64,000 bases of DNA from Solen grandis. Lineage: Eukaryota; Mollusca; Bivalvia; Adapedonta; Solenidae. How positions within the stretch are numbered: position 1 is the stretch's first letter; each line of letters opens with the position of its first letter. The notes under the pieces were generated by a model that made no database searches, was not told the origin of the DNA, and saw nothing but the letters and a program-made list of their open reading frames with translations. The stretch lies in the NCBI GenBank assembly GCA_021229015.1, contig CM037787.1:39813037-39877036 (forward strand), read 5' to 3'. Position numbers and translations under genes: made by a program. Positions 46,320 to 58,811 of this stretch are shown piece after piece.

Positions 46320-46580
46320 GATGGGCCGGTGATTGATGACCGGTGACGGTGCCTGTTGACCGGTGACTGGTGAGTATGGTCGGTGGACCGGTGCCCGGTG
46401 ACCGGTGGTCGGTGACCGGTCCTGACCGGTGACCGGTCCCTGGCAGAAAATACCCGGTGACCGGTCCCGGATGGTCGGTGACCGGTCTTGACCGGTGACC
46501 GGTGGGTAGACCTGACCGGTGACCGGTCGTGGCTTTGCTATGGGCTACGATCACCGTACTTGACCGGTCCCTTTCCCGGT
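46243..46580. repeat. ACCGGT-rich short-period repeat in the DIRS leader
   Basis: Many copies of GACCGGTGACCGGT with single-base variants. This GC-rich palindromic-word repeat lies upstream of the Gag-like region within the element. Confidence 0.85.
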
Positions 46581-47280
46581 GACCCGGTTGGAGTAGTCTC
46601 CTTGACTGCTCCCCTGGGGCTGACACAAGGAGAGCCGGGCAGGGAGCCAGGAATGAGGCGGCCTCTCCGGGAGGGGCGGGAAGCCTTTTTTCTGGGAGGG
46701 GGAGAGGGACTCCGACCCCCAGCAGCGCTGGAACCCGGGGGAAGGAGGAGAAGATGAGGCCTTCCCTTTTTCCGGGAAGGTAAGACCGACGGGAGGAGGC
46801 TTTTTTCCCTATCTCGTCTGGCCCCGAAGCGCAAACGGTTTCAGGTGTCGACCCTAGAGCACCCTGAACATGATTTGGCAGGACTGATGGGAATCCCAGG
46901 ACGCCTTGACATGTTCCGCAGGAACCCCGAGGGCTGCGACATAGTAAAAAGCAATACAAAAGAACAATGTATGCAAAATAAAAAAACGGAAAACCGAAGA
47001 AAAAACCCCTACAAAGAAAAATCTCGAAACGAGACAACAGTATATACAAAATCAAAATAATAAAACCAGTGTCACGGGAGCCGAAGCCGGAAAAACCCCT
47101 GACACAAGGCAAAAGGTCCCGATACGGACGGAGATTGGGAATTCTACACGTATATAGAATAAAAAACCCAATAAGAAACAATATAAACAACACAGCCCAG
47201 GCTATGAAAAGATAAGAAAGGAGAGCTGTAGCGCACAGAAGCTAAACAAGAAAGGGACACGCAAGGTTACCCACTGACAC

Positions 47281-47433
47281 TCGATGGCTTCCAAAACACA
47301 ATTGGAGAACGGGGTTACACTTCCGGTAACTAGGGGTTTAGGGAATGGTTTATTTTGCGGACTCTGTTTTTGGAAGCTGTGCAAATAGACACATACCTGA
47401 AGTAATAACGGTAACGTATTTATGCTATTAAAA
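47281..47433 (-). repeat. DIRS inverted terminal repeat, 5' end of element
   Basis: Inverted counterpart of 41165-41297. Its outer end (GGTAACGTATTTATGCTATT plus AAAA) is complementary to the first half of the internal region at 41393-41434. Confidence 0.85.
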
Positions 47434-47723
47434 CATTGGGATGATGCTACACCTGGGTTTTTTACTGGGTTTAAAGTCCCACCAACAATAAATTCATTCA
47501 TTTGGAAACTATTCATCAATAGATCAACAAAGAAAGTGATTAATACCTCCCACATACTGCTTTGATACAGAAAATGGATTACACTTCTAACAAAATCCCT
47601 GACACGTGATCCACACTTTTCTCTGCTGATAAACATTATTCCAATCAGAAGGCATTATAACGAAGTTCAAAAAACTTTCATGTGATTGATTGTAGGATGG
47701 GTCATGTGTAAAGGGAAAGCCAA
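47434..47723. other. Spacer with unassigned open stretch
   Basis: 47470-47636 is open on the minus strand and could be read as an exon, but it does not match NUP188 or any family I know. Confidence 0.3.
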
Positions 47724-47823
47724 NNNNNNNNNNNNNNNNNNNNNNNNNNNNNNNNNNNNNNNNNNNNNNNNNNNNNNNNNNNNNNNNNNNNNNNNNNNNN
47801 NNNNNNNNNNNNNNNNNNNNNNN
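47724..47823. other. Assembly gap (100 N)
   Basis: Exactly 100 N, a placeholder for a gap of unknown size. Confidence 0.99.
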
Positions 47824-48203
47824 TTTAAGCATATTGTAACTATGGCAACAATGAAGAAATACATTAGGATCTTGGGTCCAGGGTTTGGCCTGTATTACAT
47901 TGTAATGGAGTGCATAGTCATCAGAATGTCTGTGTCATTGGAACATTTTACTGGAGTTGTAGTTGTTTTTCTTGATTTCAAGAGGATATATTTTGTATTA
48001 GTGCCTTTACTTTGACTATTTTTGTTATACATTAAGTTTACAGACAGTTTGTCTTCAGTGTAACTGTATATACACATGTATAGCAACTCTTGTTTACCAC
48101 ACAGTGATATATTTATACTTGTGGCTGGAGATATCCCCACTGGACATCCTGTGTTCTCAAAAATTCTCAAGTTTAATCACAGGCTCAATTTTGAGTATCA
48201 AAC

Positions 48204-48445
48204 TTAACCCTTTCCCTCATAGAGGAAACCACGAAAAGACCTATGCGAACAGCATAAAACCAGATCAGCCTGCGAGTAACTCGCAGGCTGATCAGGTTTT
48301 ATGCTGTTCGCTGCTCCTCAGTGGTCTGGAAATGAGGACTTTATAATTAAATTTGGTAAGGTTTAACTGTGGTTTTCTGCAGATCAGGCTTTATGTGATA
48401 CCTATTGAGTGCGTAAAAATGAGTCTATATGAGGGAAAGGGTTAA
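48204..48445 (+). mobile_element. TTAA-flanked hairpin MITE, copy 1
   Basis: TTAA at both ends. Terminal inverted repeats read CCCTTTCCCTCATA and TATGAGGGAAAGGG. The interior has a near-perfect hairpin: AACAGCATAAAACC, GATCAGCCTGCGAGT and then its complement. The 234-bp element lacks coding capacity. TTAA targets with CCC-starting ends fit the piggyBac superfamily. Confidence 0.85.
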
Positions 48446-48805
48446 ATCCCTAACAAAACCAATGGGCATAATTTGAGGCAGAGTATCAAAACCATACTTA
48501 AGCACCACTTTTATTTCCAACAACATGAGGCTATGTTTCATTTATTTTGTAAAGATATTTGAATTCATGAAAAGATGTTTATATGAAACTAAGGTTTAAA
48601 TAAGGTTTTTGAAAGTAGACAGAAAGACAAACAGAATTAAAGAAAATTTTATGAAAAAAGAATGCAGACACTTCTTAAGAATTGGTCACAGCTGAATTTT
48701 TATGTAGCTTGTTGACTATTTGATATTTAATACTTATATAAGATTGGGTTTTAAATTGAATTTCTACTGAAGATTCAGCCTCTTGTGTATGATTGAGTCA
48801 CTGCT

Positions 48806-49047
48806 TTAACCCTTTCCCTCATAGAGGACACCATGAAAAGACCTATGCGAACAGTATAAAACCAGATCAGCCTGCGAGTAACTCGCAGGCTGATCAGGTT
48901 TTATGCTGTTTGCTGCTCCTCTGTGGTCTGGAAATGAGGATTTTGTAATTAAATTTGGTAAGGTTTAACTGTGGTTTTCTGCAGATCAGGCTTTATGTGA
49001 TACCTATTGAGGGCGTCAAAATGAGTATATAAGAGGGAAAGGGTTAA
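48806..49047 (+). mobile_element. TTAA-flanked hairpin MITE, copy 2
   Basis: Same ends, hairpin and length as the copy at 48204, with TTAA on both sides and a few substitutions. It lies only 360 bp from copy 1 in the same orientation. Confidence 0.85.
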
Positions 49048-50652
49048 AGAAGAAAATACATAAGATTTGGTCACTTCTTAAAAAATGTGTATGGTTAGGT
49101 CACTACTTGATAATGGATAACTATATATATATGTGTGTGTGAAGGTCATCAGTGTCCAGTGGGAAGATTTTCAGACATTTTTTTTGTGTAGATCGGCCAG
49201 AATACTCATTTTGTTTAGTTTATAATATTGTTACTATTAGCTGATGCTTACCTTTAAGACATGTTCAAATATGTCATAGATACTAGTGCATGGCTTAGAA
49301 TGGGGGTCAGGTTACATTTAGTAGTAGGTTTAAATGCTTTTTACTTTCTATTTCCATCCCTCCCTCTGTCTTACATCTCTCTTCTTTTACTCTCTTTTTC
49401 TGTTCCTTCCCCCCTCTCTCTCTCCATATACTTTCTTTTCTTACTCCCGTCTCCTCTCTCCTTTTTCTTTTACCCACATTCACTCCTTTTCCCTTTCTTC
49501 ATGGTCGACTTTCATATTTTCCTGACAAACCCTCTGTCTCTCTGTCTCTCTCTCTGTCTCATTGTAATCATTAAGTAAAACCATATATAACACGAAAACA
49601 TGGTTTGATGTGGAACCCTGACCCCATCGCATGGTGGGCGTGCATGTGCGGGAGACTTCTTTGAAATCCTGAACATTTTTCTGTGTGTCAATACAATGTA
49701 ACTGTTGCTTTGGGTTTTGAGTTTATTAACATTTTGTATGTTTTACATTTTGTAGTTCTCAAATTTTTCTGTCATCGCTCGTATATTTTTGTAACATAAA
49801 AAATGTTTGTAAATATATGTCCTAAAAGTAAGTTTATTATTTTTTGTAGGCAAATCATCTTTTTAAACCATAAATATGGTTATGTTCATAGATTGTTCAA
49901 ATGTTGAAAATTATTCTTATGGAGTGGTAATTACACGTTATTTGTCTGAGGTTCAATTGGTGATGATCTCTGAGTGAAGAGAAGAAGGAACCTGATTTTC
50001 CATTGTTGTAGAGATACATGTATATAAATTCATATGCAATAGGATGTCCCGCTTTCATGTTCACGTCACTGGGTTCATCCTTTACCCAATAAATTACAAA
50101 AATTGATTCCTTGATTTACCATACAAAATCCTGATCAAACAGAACACAATTTTCACATTTATGGTGTTAACTTTTGATCTTCTAGGAACTAATGTGTTGC
50201 ACATTGTATTAAACCTGAACAAACTGTGACAAGAGTTGCTGGCTGATCTGGTTTTATACTGGTCACATTGGTCATTCTTGAACTCAGTACCTCATGAATA
50301 TTCATACTCAAAATTATGACTTGATGAATATTCATTTATAGAACTTGAAATGGTATTTGAGCCTGAGTATATGAGAATCTGAGCTATATTATCATTGTAT
50401 GAGCAAACAGAGGAGACCCTGATCAGACAGCTCCTGAAGGAGAAGTCTGATCTGGGTCTGCTCTGTTTGCCAATGTGTCAAAAAGAGTTTATTTGAGGTG
50501 ATGGGTTAATAATGTATGGTGAACATTCACAACTAATTGTTTATTAATTGTTGAGAACTTGGAATATCTGTCAGCATACAATGGATGTTCAGGTTTATAT
50601 ATGTTTCTACTGAACTGATGGAAACTATATATTAAGAATAAAACTGCTTTGT
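49048..50652. other. Spacer with pyrimidine microsatellites
   Basis: 49355-49560 is pyrimidine-rich with CTCTCTGT repeats, which creates long but meaningless open frames. No exon was seen. Confidence 0.5.
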
Positions 50653-51755
50653 TATACCCCCAGATACGAAGTATATTGGGGCAATATTGGAGTCAGTCTG
50701 TCAGTCAGTCAGTTGGTCTGTCTGTGGATGAGATATGTCCACCCTGTTTCTCAGCTACCTTTGGTTGGATTTGGATCAAACTGTACTAGACTGATAAGTA
50801 TCAAGCCTTGTTGTGCATCCTTGGCACATCATGATTGGCTTTATCTTAAATGAGTTATGGCCCTTTGTTATATTTCTCAAATTTATTTTGTCCGTGCAAT
50901 CTTTCAGCTACATTTTGTAGGATTTTGATTTAACTTCACGGTATTAATAAGTACTAAGACTAGTTGTGCATATGTTGTGCATATCCTTGGCACACATTGA
51001 TTTGTTTGATTTTAAATGTGTTATTGCCCTTTGTTATATTTCTTAAATGTATTTTGTTCTTGCTATTTCTTGGCTACCTTTGTTCAGATTTTGATTTAAC
51101 TTACAGTATTAATAAGTACCAAGCCTAGTTCAAGGTATCATTGGCACATCTTCTGGACTATTAGTAATTTGCTTGATTTATACTGAGTTATGGCCCTTTG
51201 TTACTTTTATTGAATATGTTTTGTCCACACTATATCTTTGCTGCCAATGGTCTGATTTTGATTTGACTTAATAGAATTTTCATTAAGTACCAAGTCTTAA
51301 GTGAGCATAACGTTGGCACCTGCTTGATTTTATGGCCCTTTTTTATATTTATTGAAGATATTTTGTCAACAATATTTCTTAGCTGCTTATAAATACCAAG
51401 CCTACTTGCTCATGTTGTAGGCATGTCATGATTGCTTCAATTTTCATTGAGTTATGCCCCCTTGCCATATTTATTGAATATATTTTATCTGTTCTATATT
51501 TAGCAACTATTTGTCAGATTTTGATACAACTTCACAGCATTTGTAAGTACCGACACTAATTGCAAATACCCTTGGCATGTCATGATCCACTTTTTTTTTT
51601 ATATATATTAATTGAATATTTTTTGTCAGCGATACATGTATGAGTATATCTGAGCTATACCTGGTTTTTGTGCGCTTTTATTTTTATCCTTCAGTGTTAC
51701 CAAGGCTGTCTGACATGGTAACATTAACTGTGACAGAGTGGTATCTGGGGGTATT
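50653..51755. mobile_element. 1.1-kb element with CCCCCAGATAC inverted ends and internal repeats
   Basis: The left end TATACCCCCAGATAC (50653-50667) is matched by GTATCTGGGGGTATT at the right end (51741-51755). The interior is five to six diverged tandem units of about 180 bp, each with TTTTGTC, AGCTACCTTTG, GATTTTGATTTAAC, TAAGTACCAAG, TTGGCACATC and ATGGCCCTTTGTTA words. It has no coding capacity. Confidence 0.6.
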
Positions 51756-52289
51756 CATCATCTTCAATGATAGTTCTTGTTTTCTATAGAGCTAGATACC
51801 TAGCCAATTACCATAATTATCCATCTACATGTATTTTTAACTGTTTATAAAAAATTGAATATTTAGATCATTAGATAAACTGTAATTATTGTTTCAGTGT
51901 ATTTTCAGGGTAGAAATGTTCATTTCAAATGATTGATACATTATCCTTAAGTTTTAGAGAGAACCGCAAAGCGTTGGTTTATAAATTAATCTAAATGCCA
52001 GTTATCTCCTGTAATTATTTTATTGGTGCAATTAATTAAGTTTGAATTTGATCTTTTCAAAAATGAGGAAAGCCATTCTGTCTTGCCTTATCTGATATCC
52101 AAAGATAGGTGTGCAATTAATTATTAACACATGTATAGATAAACTAGAAGGGTCACTGAACTGTGAGTTATTGATTGACTAGTCTTGAATGATAATTATA
52201 TACAGTAATCCACCAGTAATTTGGATCCAGACACACAGTGCATTACTGATCTAGCTGGGTCAAGCTCACTATTAGTACTAACAATTCAG
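51756..52289. other. Spacer, nothing recognised
   Basis: No gene or repeat recognised. Confidence 0.45.
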
Positions 52290-52545
52290 TAGGGGGGCTC
52301 TGTGGTTTAGTGGTTATTGTCACTGTCGAAATATCACTTAGTTCCTCACCAATGTGGGTTTGTAGAGTTACAGGGCCACTTAGAATCTTCATGTTGGGAA
52401 GCCTACAAGCTGACTTGTGGTAGATCAGTGGCTCTACCTGGGGTCACTGTGCTCTCAGGTCTTCCTCCCCACCTGTAATGAGCTGGACACTGCTATATGA
52501 CTGAAATACTTTGTAATAGCAAAAAAAAACCTTACAACAGCCAAT
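52290..52545 (+). mobile_element. SINE with conserved central domain
   Basis: The tRNA-like head (TGTGGTTTAGTGGTTATTG A-box-like element at about 52299) is followed by the central domain (GGGAAGCCTACAAGCTG, CTTGTGGTAGATCAGTGG, GGTCTTCCTCCCCACCTG). The tail is a diverged ATGACTGAAATACTTTG. It is related to the copies at 31289 and 55625. Confidence 0.65.
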
Positions 52546-54875
52546 CTTATGGTTATGTCAGTACCACCATCAGATATTAAGTTTTCCATTTAAGTTAACA
52601 TTTAAGCCCCATCTCTACTAATGGTTTGTGGATTATTTTCCATTAATAATTAGGTCACCTGCCCACACAAAGTCTCACATACAAATCCTTGGGTTCTTGT
52701 GTTAATCAGGTCAACCCTGAACAACATGATATCCCAGTATAGCTATTGACTGGTCTTTTGATTGATTTCACTAAAACATTTCATCTTTTCCAAGATTTCT
52801 GTTGTGAACATTTTTTTTTTAGAAATATAAGCGGACATCTTTTTTACTTTATTTAAATACTTTTTGCCATAAATTTTATTCTGAACAAGAAATAGATTAT
52901 AGATCACAGACATACATCCAATGACTTGTGTGAAAAGCTATCTTCCTTGGTTCTTTTGATGTTGTTTTGGGTTGTTGTTTTTTACAAGCTTCCAATAGAT
53001 GTTGTTAAAAAAATCTGTAACCAGTGTATAGTTGATGCAGATAAATTTTTGGCAGACAGAAAATCTTGATACTGTATTTGCAGTAGTCATGTTAATACTG
53101 TAGATAAGATAAAATGTCTAGCTGGTTTTGCTGGTCTCAAAAGTTAACTCTGATGTACCAGGTTAGCTAACCAATTAGTAGATGTATTCAAGTAGTAGAT
53201 TTAAACCTTTTTTTCTTAAAGGAAACTTTAAAAGGTGTTGTTATTAAATATTTTGTTTTTGTTTTGATTGTGTAGTTTAGTTTTAATTAAGAAAGTAGTA
53301 TGCATTTACATCTTGTGTTCAAGTTGATTAGGACGGCATATTTATAGGAAGTGACCACGGTGGTTTGAATTGTTGTTTAAATGAAACCATTTTTTTTAGT
53401 CTTTTTTTTTGTAAACTGTTCAGCCTATATGAAAAACCAGTGAAAAAAATATTGTTTGTGATCACTTTTACAAACACCTCTGTTATGATTTGTCAATTGT
53501 TTGATAGATGGTTCTGGGAAAGTGTTTCTTGCCTTTCGATATTAAGCACTATATTACCTTAGTCATTTGAATGCTTTACACTTCATTTATTGTTAGACAG
53601 GTTATTGAAAAAGGATGTAAAACCAGTGTAATTCAAGATCAACTCGCAAGTAACTCACATGTCATGTTCTATATGGCTTGTTTATCAGTACTATCCTGAC
53701 CCATTATAACACAGTAGGTTTCAAACCCTCTAGATACCAGGTCACATTGCAACACATTATTAATTGTGAGCAATTATTTCAAGCTTTGTGCCAAATTTGA
53801 GGTTAATTCCAAAGTTTCAGGGCAGAGAAAATTAGAAACAGGTGGAGGGAAATATTCTCGGTTTTACAAGAGTTGCCGATCATTTCAATTTCCCCTCTTA
53901 GTCTATGGAATTTCAGTCTTACTGTATACCAACACTGAACATTTTTTGTCATATTTTGTGATTTTTGAGCCACTGTTTGATGAGTTTTTGTGTTAAAACG
54001 GGCTTTGTTGTACTGAGACTAGACCATATCAAGCTAACATTGTAACTCCTAATTGGACAGAAATTTACCTTTCTGATTGATAGATTGATTTACACTGGTT
54101 TGACTTTGACAGTTCAGATTATGTTAGAAAGAGTGAAAGAATTAGCCTTACATTTGTGTTCATTATATTTAGCTTTTGTTTTATTGTCATCCTGAAAATT
54201 CCATTTTGATCTCTTTGAATGCCAAAACTGTAGTCTATTTTGTAAGATAGCAAGCTCTTAGCTAGCCAATACTTGGAGTATTTGTGTCATTTTATTTTAA
54301 ATATTCATTTTTGTTCTTATTTCGGGGTTCTTCAAAAACATTACCTTATAGTTTACGATAGAGGGTTAAGTGTTATCTTAGTGTTTTAAATTAAATAGAG
54401 TTTTTCAGAAGTGTTTTAAATTAAATAGAGTTTTTCAGAAATATGTTATAGAATATGTTATAGTAGAGTTCTTCAGAATTGTTATCTTCGTGTTTATCGT
54501 AGAGTTTTAAAAAGAGTATAATCTTAGGGTTTATGATAGAGTTCTTTAAATATACAGTTTTAGTGTCAATATTCAAAAGTATTCAGTGTGTTCAAAAAGC
54601 AAAAATTCCCAACTGTAAAAACTGCTAAAATAATCTTAATCAACTAATAATAATTTTGCCAACTATTTTCAGAATTGTGTATTCTTTTGTATATAAACTG
54701 CTGCTTATGAAAGTTATAAATAACTCTGGTTTTCAAGCACAAAGTACATTGTACAGATCTAGGGCATAATTTGACAGAATTGATGATATTTGGTATGTTT
54801 TACCATCATTTCTAGAGTTTGGCACAAAACTATGGTAGCTTAATTCAAATGAAGGAGTTACAATACGTTTACACC
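52546..54875. other. AT-rich spacer
   Basis: No exon was supported. A 28-31-bp duplication (GTGTTTTAAATTAAATAGAG plus TTTTTCAGAA) occurs twice at 54381-54440, with diverged related units up to about 54545. Confidence 0.45.
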
Positions 54876-55100
54876 AATCCCTCAAATGAAAAGACCTATG
54901 CGAACAGCGTAAAACCAGATCAGCCTGTGAGTAACTCGCAGGCTGATCAGGTTTTATGCTGTTCGCTGCTCCTCAGTGGTCTGGAAATGAGGATTTTGTA
55001 ATTAAATTTGGTAAGGTTTAACTGTGGTTTTCTGCAGATCAGGCTTTATGTTGTACCTATTGAGTGCGTCAAAATGAGTCTATATGAGGGAAAGGGTTAA
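54876..55100 (+). mobile_element. TTAA-flanked hairpin MITE, copy 3 (5' end eroded)
   Basis: Same hairpin and 3' end as the copy at 48204, with TTAA at 55097-55100. The left inverted repeat is shortened and altered (CAATCCCTCAAATG). Confidence 0.8.
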
Positions 55101-55624
55101 AATATGACCAAATAATAAATAAATTTCCCAAAGGCTGGCATTCTCATTGTAGTCTGGTAAAATATTTACTATTAACAATTCATGTCTATTTCTGTGTCAT
55201 TAAAACACTGTAAGTTATGTTGATGAACAATGTACATTTGTACTAATATTTCAGACAATAAATAAATGCATATGGACTTTGACCTTTAATACTTACTGTA
55301 ACCTTTATTACAAACAAAAAAATTGTATCCGTTTTTAAAAATATATGAAATTCAATACATATGTATTACTAAGCATCTATAGATAGAAATGCAGAAGAAC
55401 TGTCCAATATAAGTAAAGAATTAAAGTATTGTGCTATAAGAAATAATTTTCAAGGACATTCTGTGGATTATTGAGGTGTGCAGTGTAATGTTTGTAATAT
55501 GTGAGGGGCGTGTGTCAAACAGCTGTAACGTACATCACTGGGACCCATTTCACTGAACTTGGTATAAACATTAAACTTAAAGGTTTTATTTGTTTTAATA
55601 TTTTCTTCACGAAAAAGTGTAAAG
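55101..55624. other. AT-rich spacer
   Basis: No gene or repeat recognised. Confidence 0.45.
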
Positions 55625-55875
55625 TTTGAAATGCATCAGTTTTCTTTATGTTTTATTCATTTTGCAAGTAAGAAATCAGTAGCCCCTCATCGCGTGGGTT
55701 GGAGTTGCGACTGGTCATTCAGATTTTCATGTGAAGAAGCCTTCCAGCTGGCTTGCGGTAGGTCGGTTCTAGCAAATGCCTCAGTGAATTCGGGTCTTCC
55801 TCCACCTGTAATTAGCTGGACGTCGCAATATGATTGAAATACTGTCGCAGTGACGGTAAACTCAAAAAATCAATC
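55625..55875 (+). mobile_element. SINE with conserved central domain
   Basis: It contains GTGAAGAAGCCTTCCAGCTG, GCTTGCGGTAGGTCGG, GGGTCTTCCTCCACCTG, TAATTAGCTGGACGTCGC, ATATGATTGAAATACTG and a GACGGTAAACTC tail. This is the clearest match of the window to the minus-strand copy at 31289-31470. Confidence 0.7.
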
Positions 55876-58811
55876 AAGACATCAGTAGGCATCTATGACA
55901 TTTTTATGACCTAGAAAATATTTGTTTGAATTCCAGTGAAACTGGATCTGCAGGGTCCCATTTCACAATACTCAATATTCATTTGTGCTTATTTCAAATG
56001 TAAGATAGCATTAAGTTTCAAGATTTTTTTCACAAAGAGTTTAAAGTTTGTTGTGATAATACAATTTAAATGTGCACAGATACAAAAGTAGTTGACACCT
56101 TTTTACAACTGAGAAATTTATTCATACAAAGTTAAGTGGGTCAGGTCCCAGCAGTGTACTGTACAGAGTTAAATGTTGGGGGTGGGGCTTTTCCAAGAAA
56201 CCACACCCTCCTGTGATCTCATACCCAACGCTCCTCCCCCTCAGCATCACTAGTGCCTTACAGTTGTTTTCTCTCTCTGTCTGTCTGTCTGTCTCTCTGT
56301 CTATTAACTCCAGCCATACTGGAGCCGTGTCTGATATTTGTATTGTGTACTTTGAATATTGCCCAGCTTCAATGAAATCTTTCTTATTGATGGAGAGATG
56401 TAAATATTTCACAGAAACTTGGCGCCTGCATTTTATAAATCCTGTCAAGTTAAGATGTTCTTCAACTCTTTACAGGGAGACCTATATTACATCTGTTTTT
56501 CTTAATCTATTATAACTAGATTTAAGTAGATTAAAGTCATGTTTATTAGCATTCTCTTTATAATGGAGCATGTAGTCCTGGATCTACACTATATACATGG
56601 GTCTTACTGTCCCTTAAGTGATGATCTGTACATAAAGTGATGTTGAAATGCTCTGAATATATGTGGTAACTTTTCTGTCCTGATTTCTTACTGTTATTAG
56701 GAAAGTATTTGCTCTTGCTTTGTGTGGTATAGAAATAATTTCATTATGGATTTATGTTAGATGTTCACAGTATTACTGTTGTTTTAAAAGAGATGGGAAG
56801 AAAACCACAAACACATTCACACACTTAATATACTGATGAAACTGATGTAAACCATACACATATATTAGCCAACTAAAAATGATACACAGCTTTTCTAGGA
56901 CACTATAGTTCTGGTCGTTCTACAGACTTTATATAATTCAAAAAATATGGCTTGTATAGTCAGATAATGTATTCAATGAAATCTTGCACTTCAGGGTTCC
57001 TGAGAAAAAGTCTTGGTTAATAAATTTGCTCTCATACTGTATTATTTAATTAATAATTATGAAACTAACAAGATAATGTGCTGCATGGTGGTTGGTGATA
57101 ACGTGATATACTGTACCATGTTTTGCTGGTGAAAATGTAATTAGATAATTTACCAAGTGGTGCTAAGGATAATGTGACTAGCAAGATAATGTACCTCATG
57201 ATAGATTGTCTCATCCGCTTTTATACAGAGTTTCAGAAGATAAGAACATATTCATGAAAGATATATATTGTCTGAAATAATTGGGGCATTTACTACAGAA
57301 ATAACCATACCATATTTCCGCTATTAAAAACCTCACCTATATAAGTAGTCACCTGAGCACCAACTGAATAATTTGAAGACATGGTTCACTGCTAGGTAAT
57401 GAAGGGATTGTTTGCTGCGGTATGTAGATAGTTTGGGTCATGTAATAGGGAAAATATGGTACTGTTATTGATATCAGGGGGTTTTTTTTTGGGGGGGGGG
57501 GGGGGTAAAATGAATCACAGCAATGCATATTGTGAGTGGTTTAAAAGATAAAAAATGTGAAAAAGTTTCCCTTGCTTGCAAGTTAGTCTCTTGTCAATTA
57601 CAATGAAATTTTATAGTTTTCTTCATGTTTGCATAAACTAAAGGGAAACCTAAAAGCACAAGATTCAGAATTGTTCAGTGATATTAGATTGCATGTGTTT
57701 GCGATTTGTTGATATCTAGTCACACCATTTTGAACAGTTGGTCATGTAGTTCAATTGTATTACTGTAGATATGTTGATGTAATAGCAATGCAAATAACGG
57801 TATAGTTTTGGAACTTGTGCTTTTTCTACTTTTCAAGTGTAGCATACAGCAGATTTTTTTTTTAATAGAATGATTGAAATATAAAATAAATGCACTTATG
57901 TTTTTTTCCTTGCATATTACAAACAGAGCCCAATGCAATGCATAAGAAATTCAAAATATATAGTGATAAAGACTTTCAAGTGACTATAATTAAGTATATC
58001 AGAACATGTACACTTTTGAATGTATTGAATGCGAATATTGTACCATCTAAATTTTTTTGTTCAAGACTTGATCATTAAAAATTGATAGTGTACCAGTATT
58101 AAAAAGCTTCCTTGAGTTTGAATCAATTGTCAGAATCAGATAATTCTTGTGAGAAGATCAAGCTTCAGGAAAGGTTTCTACTCAACCAAGGTACCCATTG
58201 TCCAGTTTGTTTCTTGTGCATTGTTTGTAGAATCATGGTTATAAACTAGAGGAGGTATAGCCTTGTCCAAAAGATTTAAACACACTGTTCAGTGAAAGGC
58301 AGCACTATAATGAATTTACTCTATGCAAACAAAGAACAAGAAGATAAACCTGGAGACAGTGAAAGGGTTTCCCTGTCACTGCATGTCAGTTAAATATAGT
58401 GAAATAGGTAAGAAAATAATAAAAATTAGAAATCCATTGGATGGTATGGTGTTATAAATGAAAATAAAGTTTTTAAATTTTGTGATTAATAAAAAAGGAT
58501 GTGTCTGAGGAACTCTAACATTCTGTTGTTACTTTGATTAATGTTATTAAGTCTCTTTGTTTAGTGTCCAACAGAGATGTCATGGTGAAAGTAGGATGTT
58601 CTCATGTCCCTTGTCTCATGGTGACTAAACTGAGATAGTTACATCACTGACTTTGTAACTATGGTTAATGATAAATCTCAGGTTAATTCATACTAAGTCT
58701 GGTTACTATGGTTACCCTCTTCAGTCTAAAGGGATGACCAGAGTAACTAAACTACAGCTGAACAGAGTTTTATCACAGACCATATTCTCAATATAGTAAG
58801 TGATTGAACTA
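55876..58811. other. AT-rich spacer with microsatellites
   Basis: (CTGT)n at 56268-56300 and G/T runs at 57480-57504. No exon with a recognisable domain. Confidence 0.45.

Larger units (their letters stand above)
41116..47433 (-). mobile_element. DIRS-like tyrosine-recombinase retrotransposon, about 6.3 kb
   Basis: A GC-rich block on the minus strand in an AT-rich surround. In element orientation (47433 to 41116) it holds an inverted terminal repeat, a short-period repeat leader, a Gag-like region, RT, RNase H, tyrosine recombinase, an internal complementary region and the other inverted terminal repeat. The internal region (41339-41434) is complementary to both outer ends, the special architecture of DIRS elements, which integrate circular DNA with a tyrosine recombinase instead of a DDE integrase. 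No target duplication is expected and none is evident. The coding regions are split over several frames, so this copy is degenerate. It sits about 870 bp upstream of the first visible NUP188 exon and on the same strand. Confidence 0.88.

Noticed and set aside
47470..47636. Minus-strand open stretch that could be an upstream exon
   Set aside because: AT-rich, no match to the upstream part of NUP188, and donor and acceptor are weak.
49261..49578. 105-codon open frame rich in Leu, Ser and Phe
   Set aside because: Created by pyrimidine-rich low-complexity sequence. No domain or splice context.
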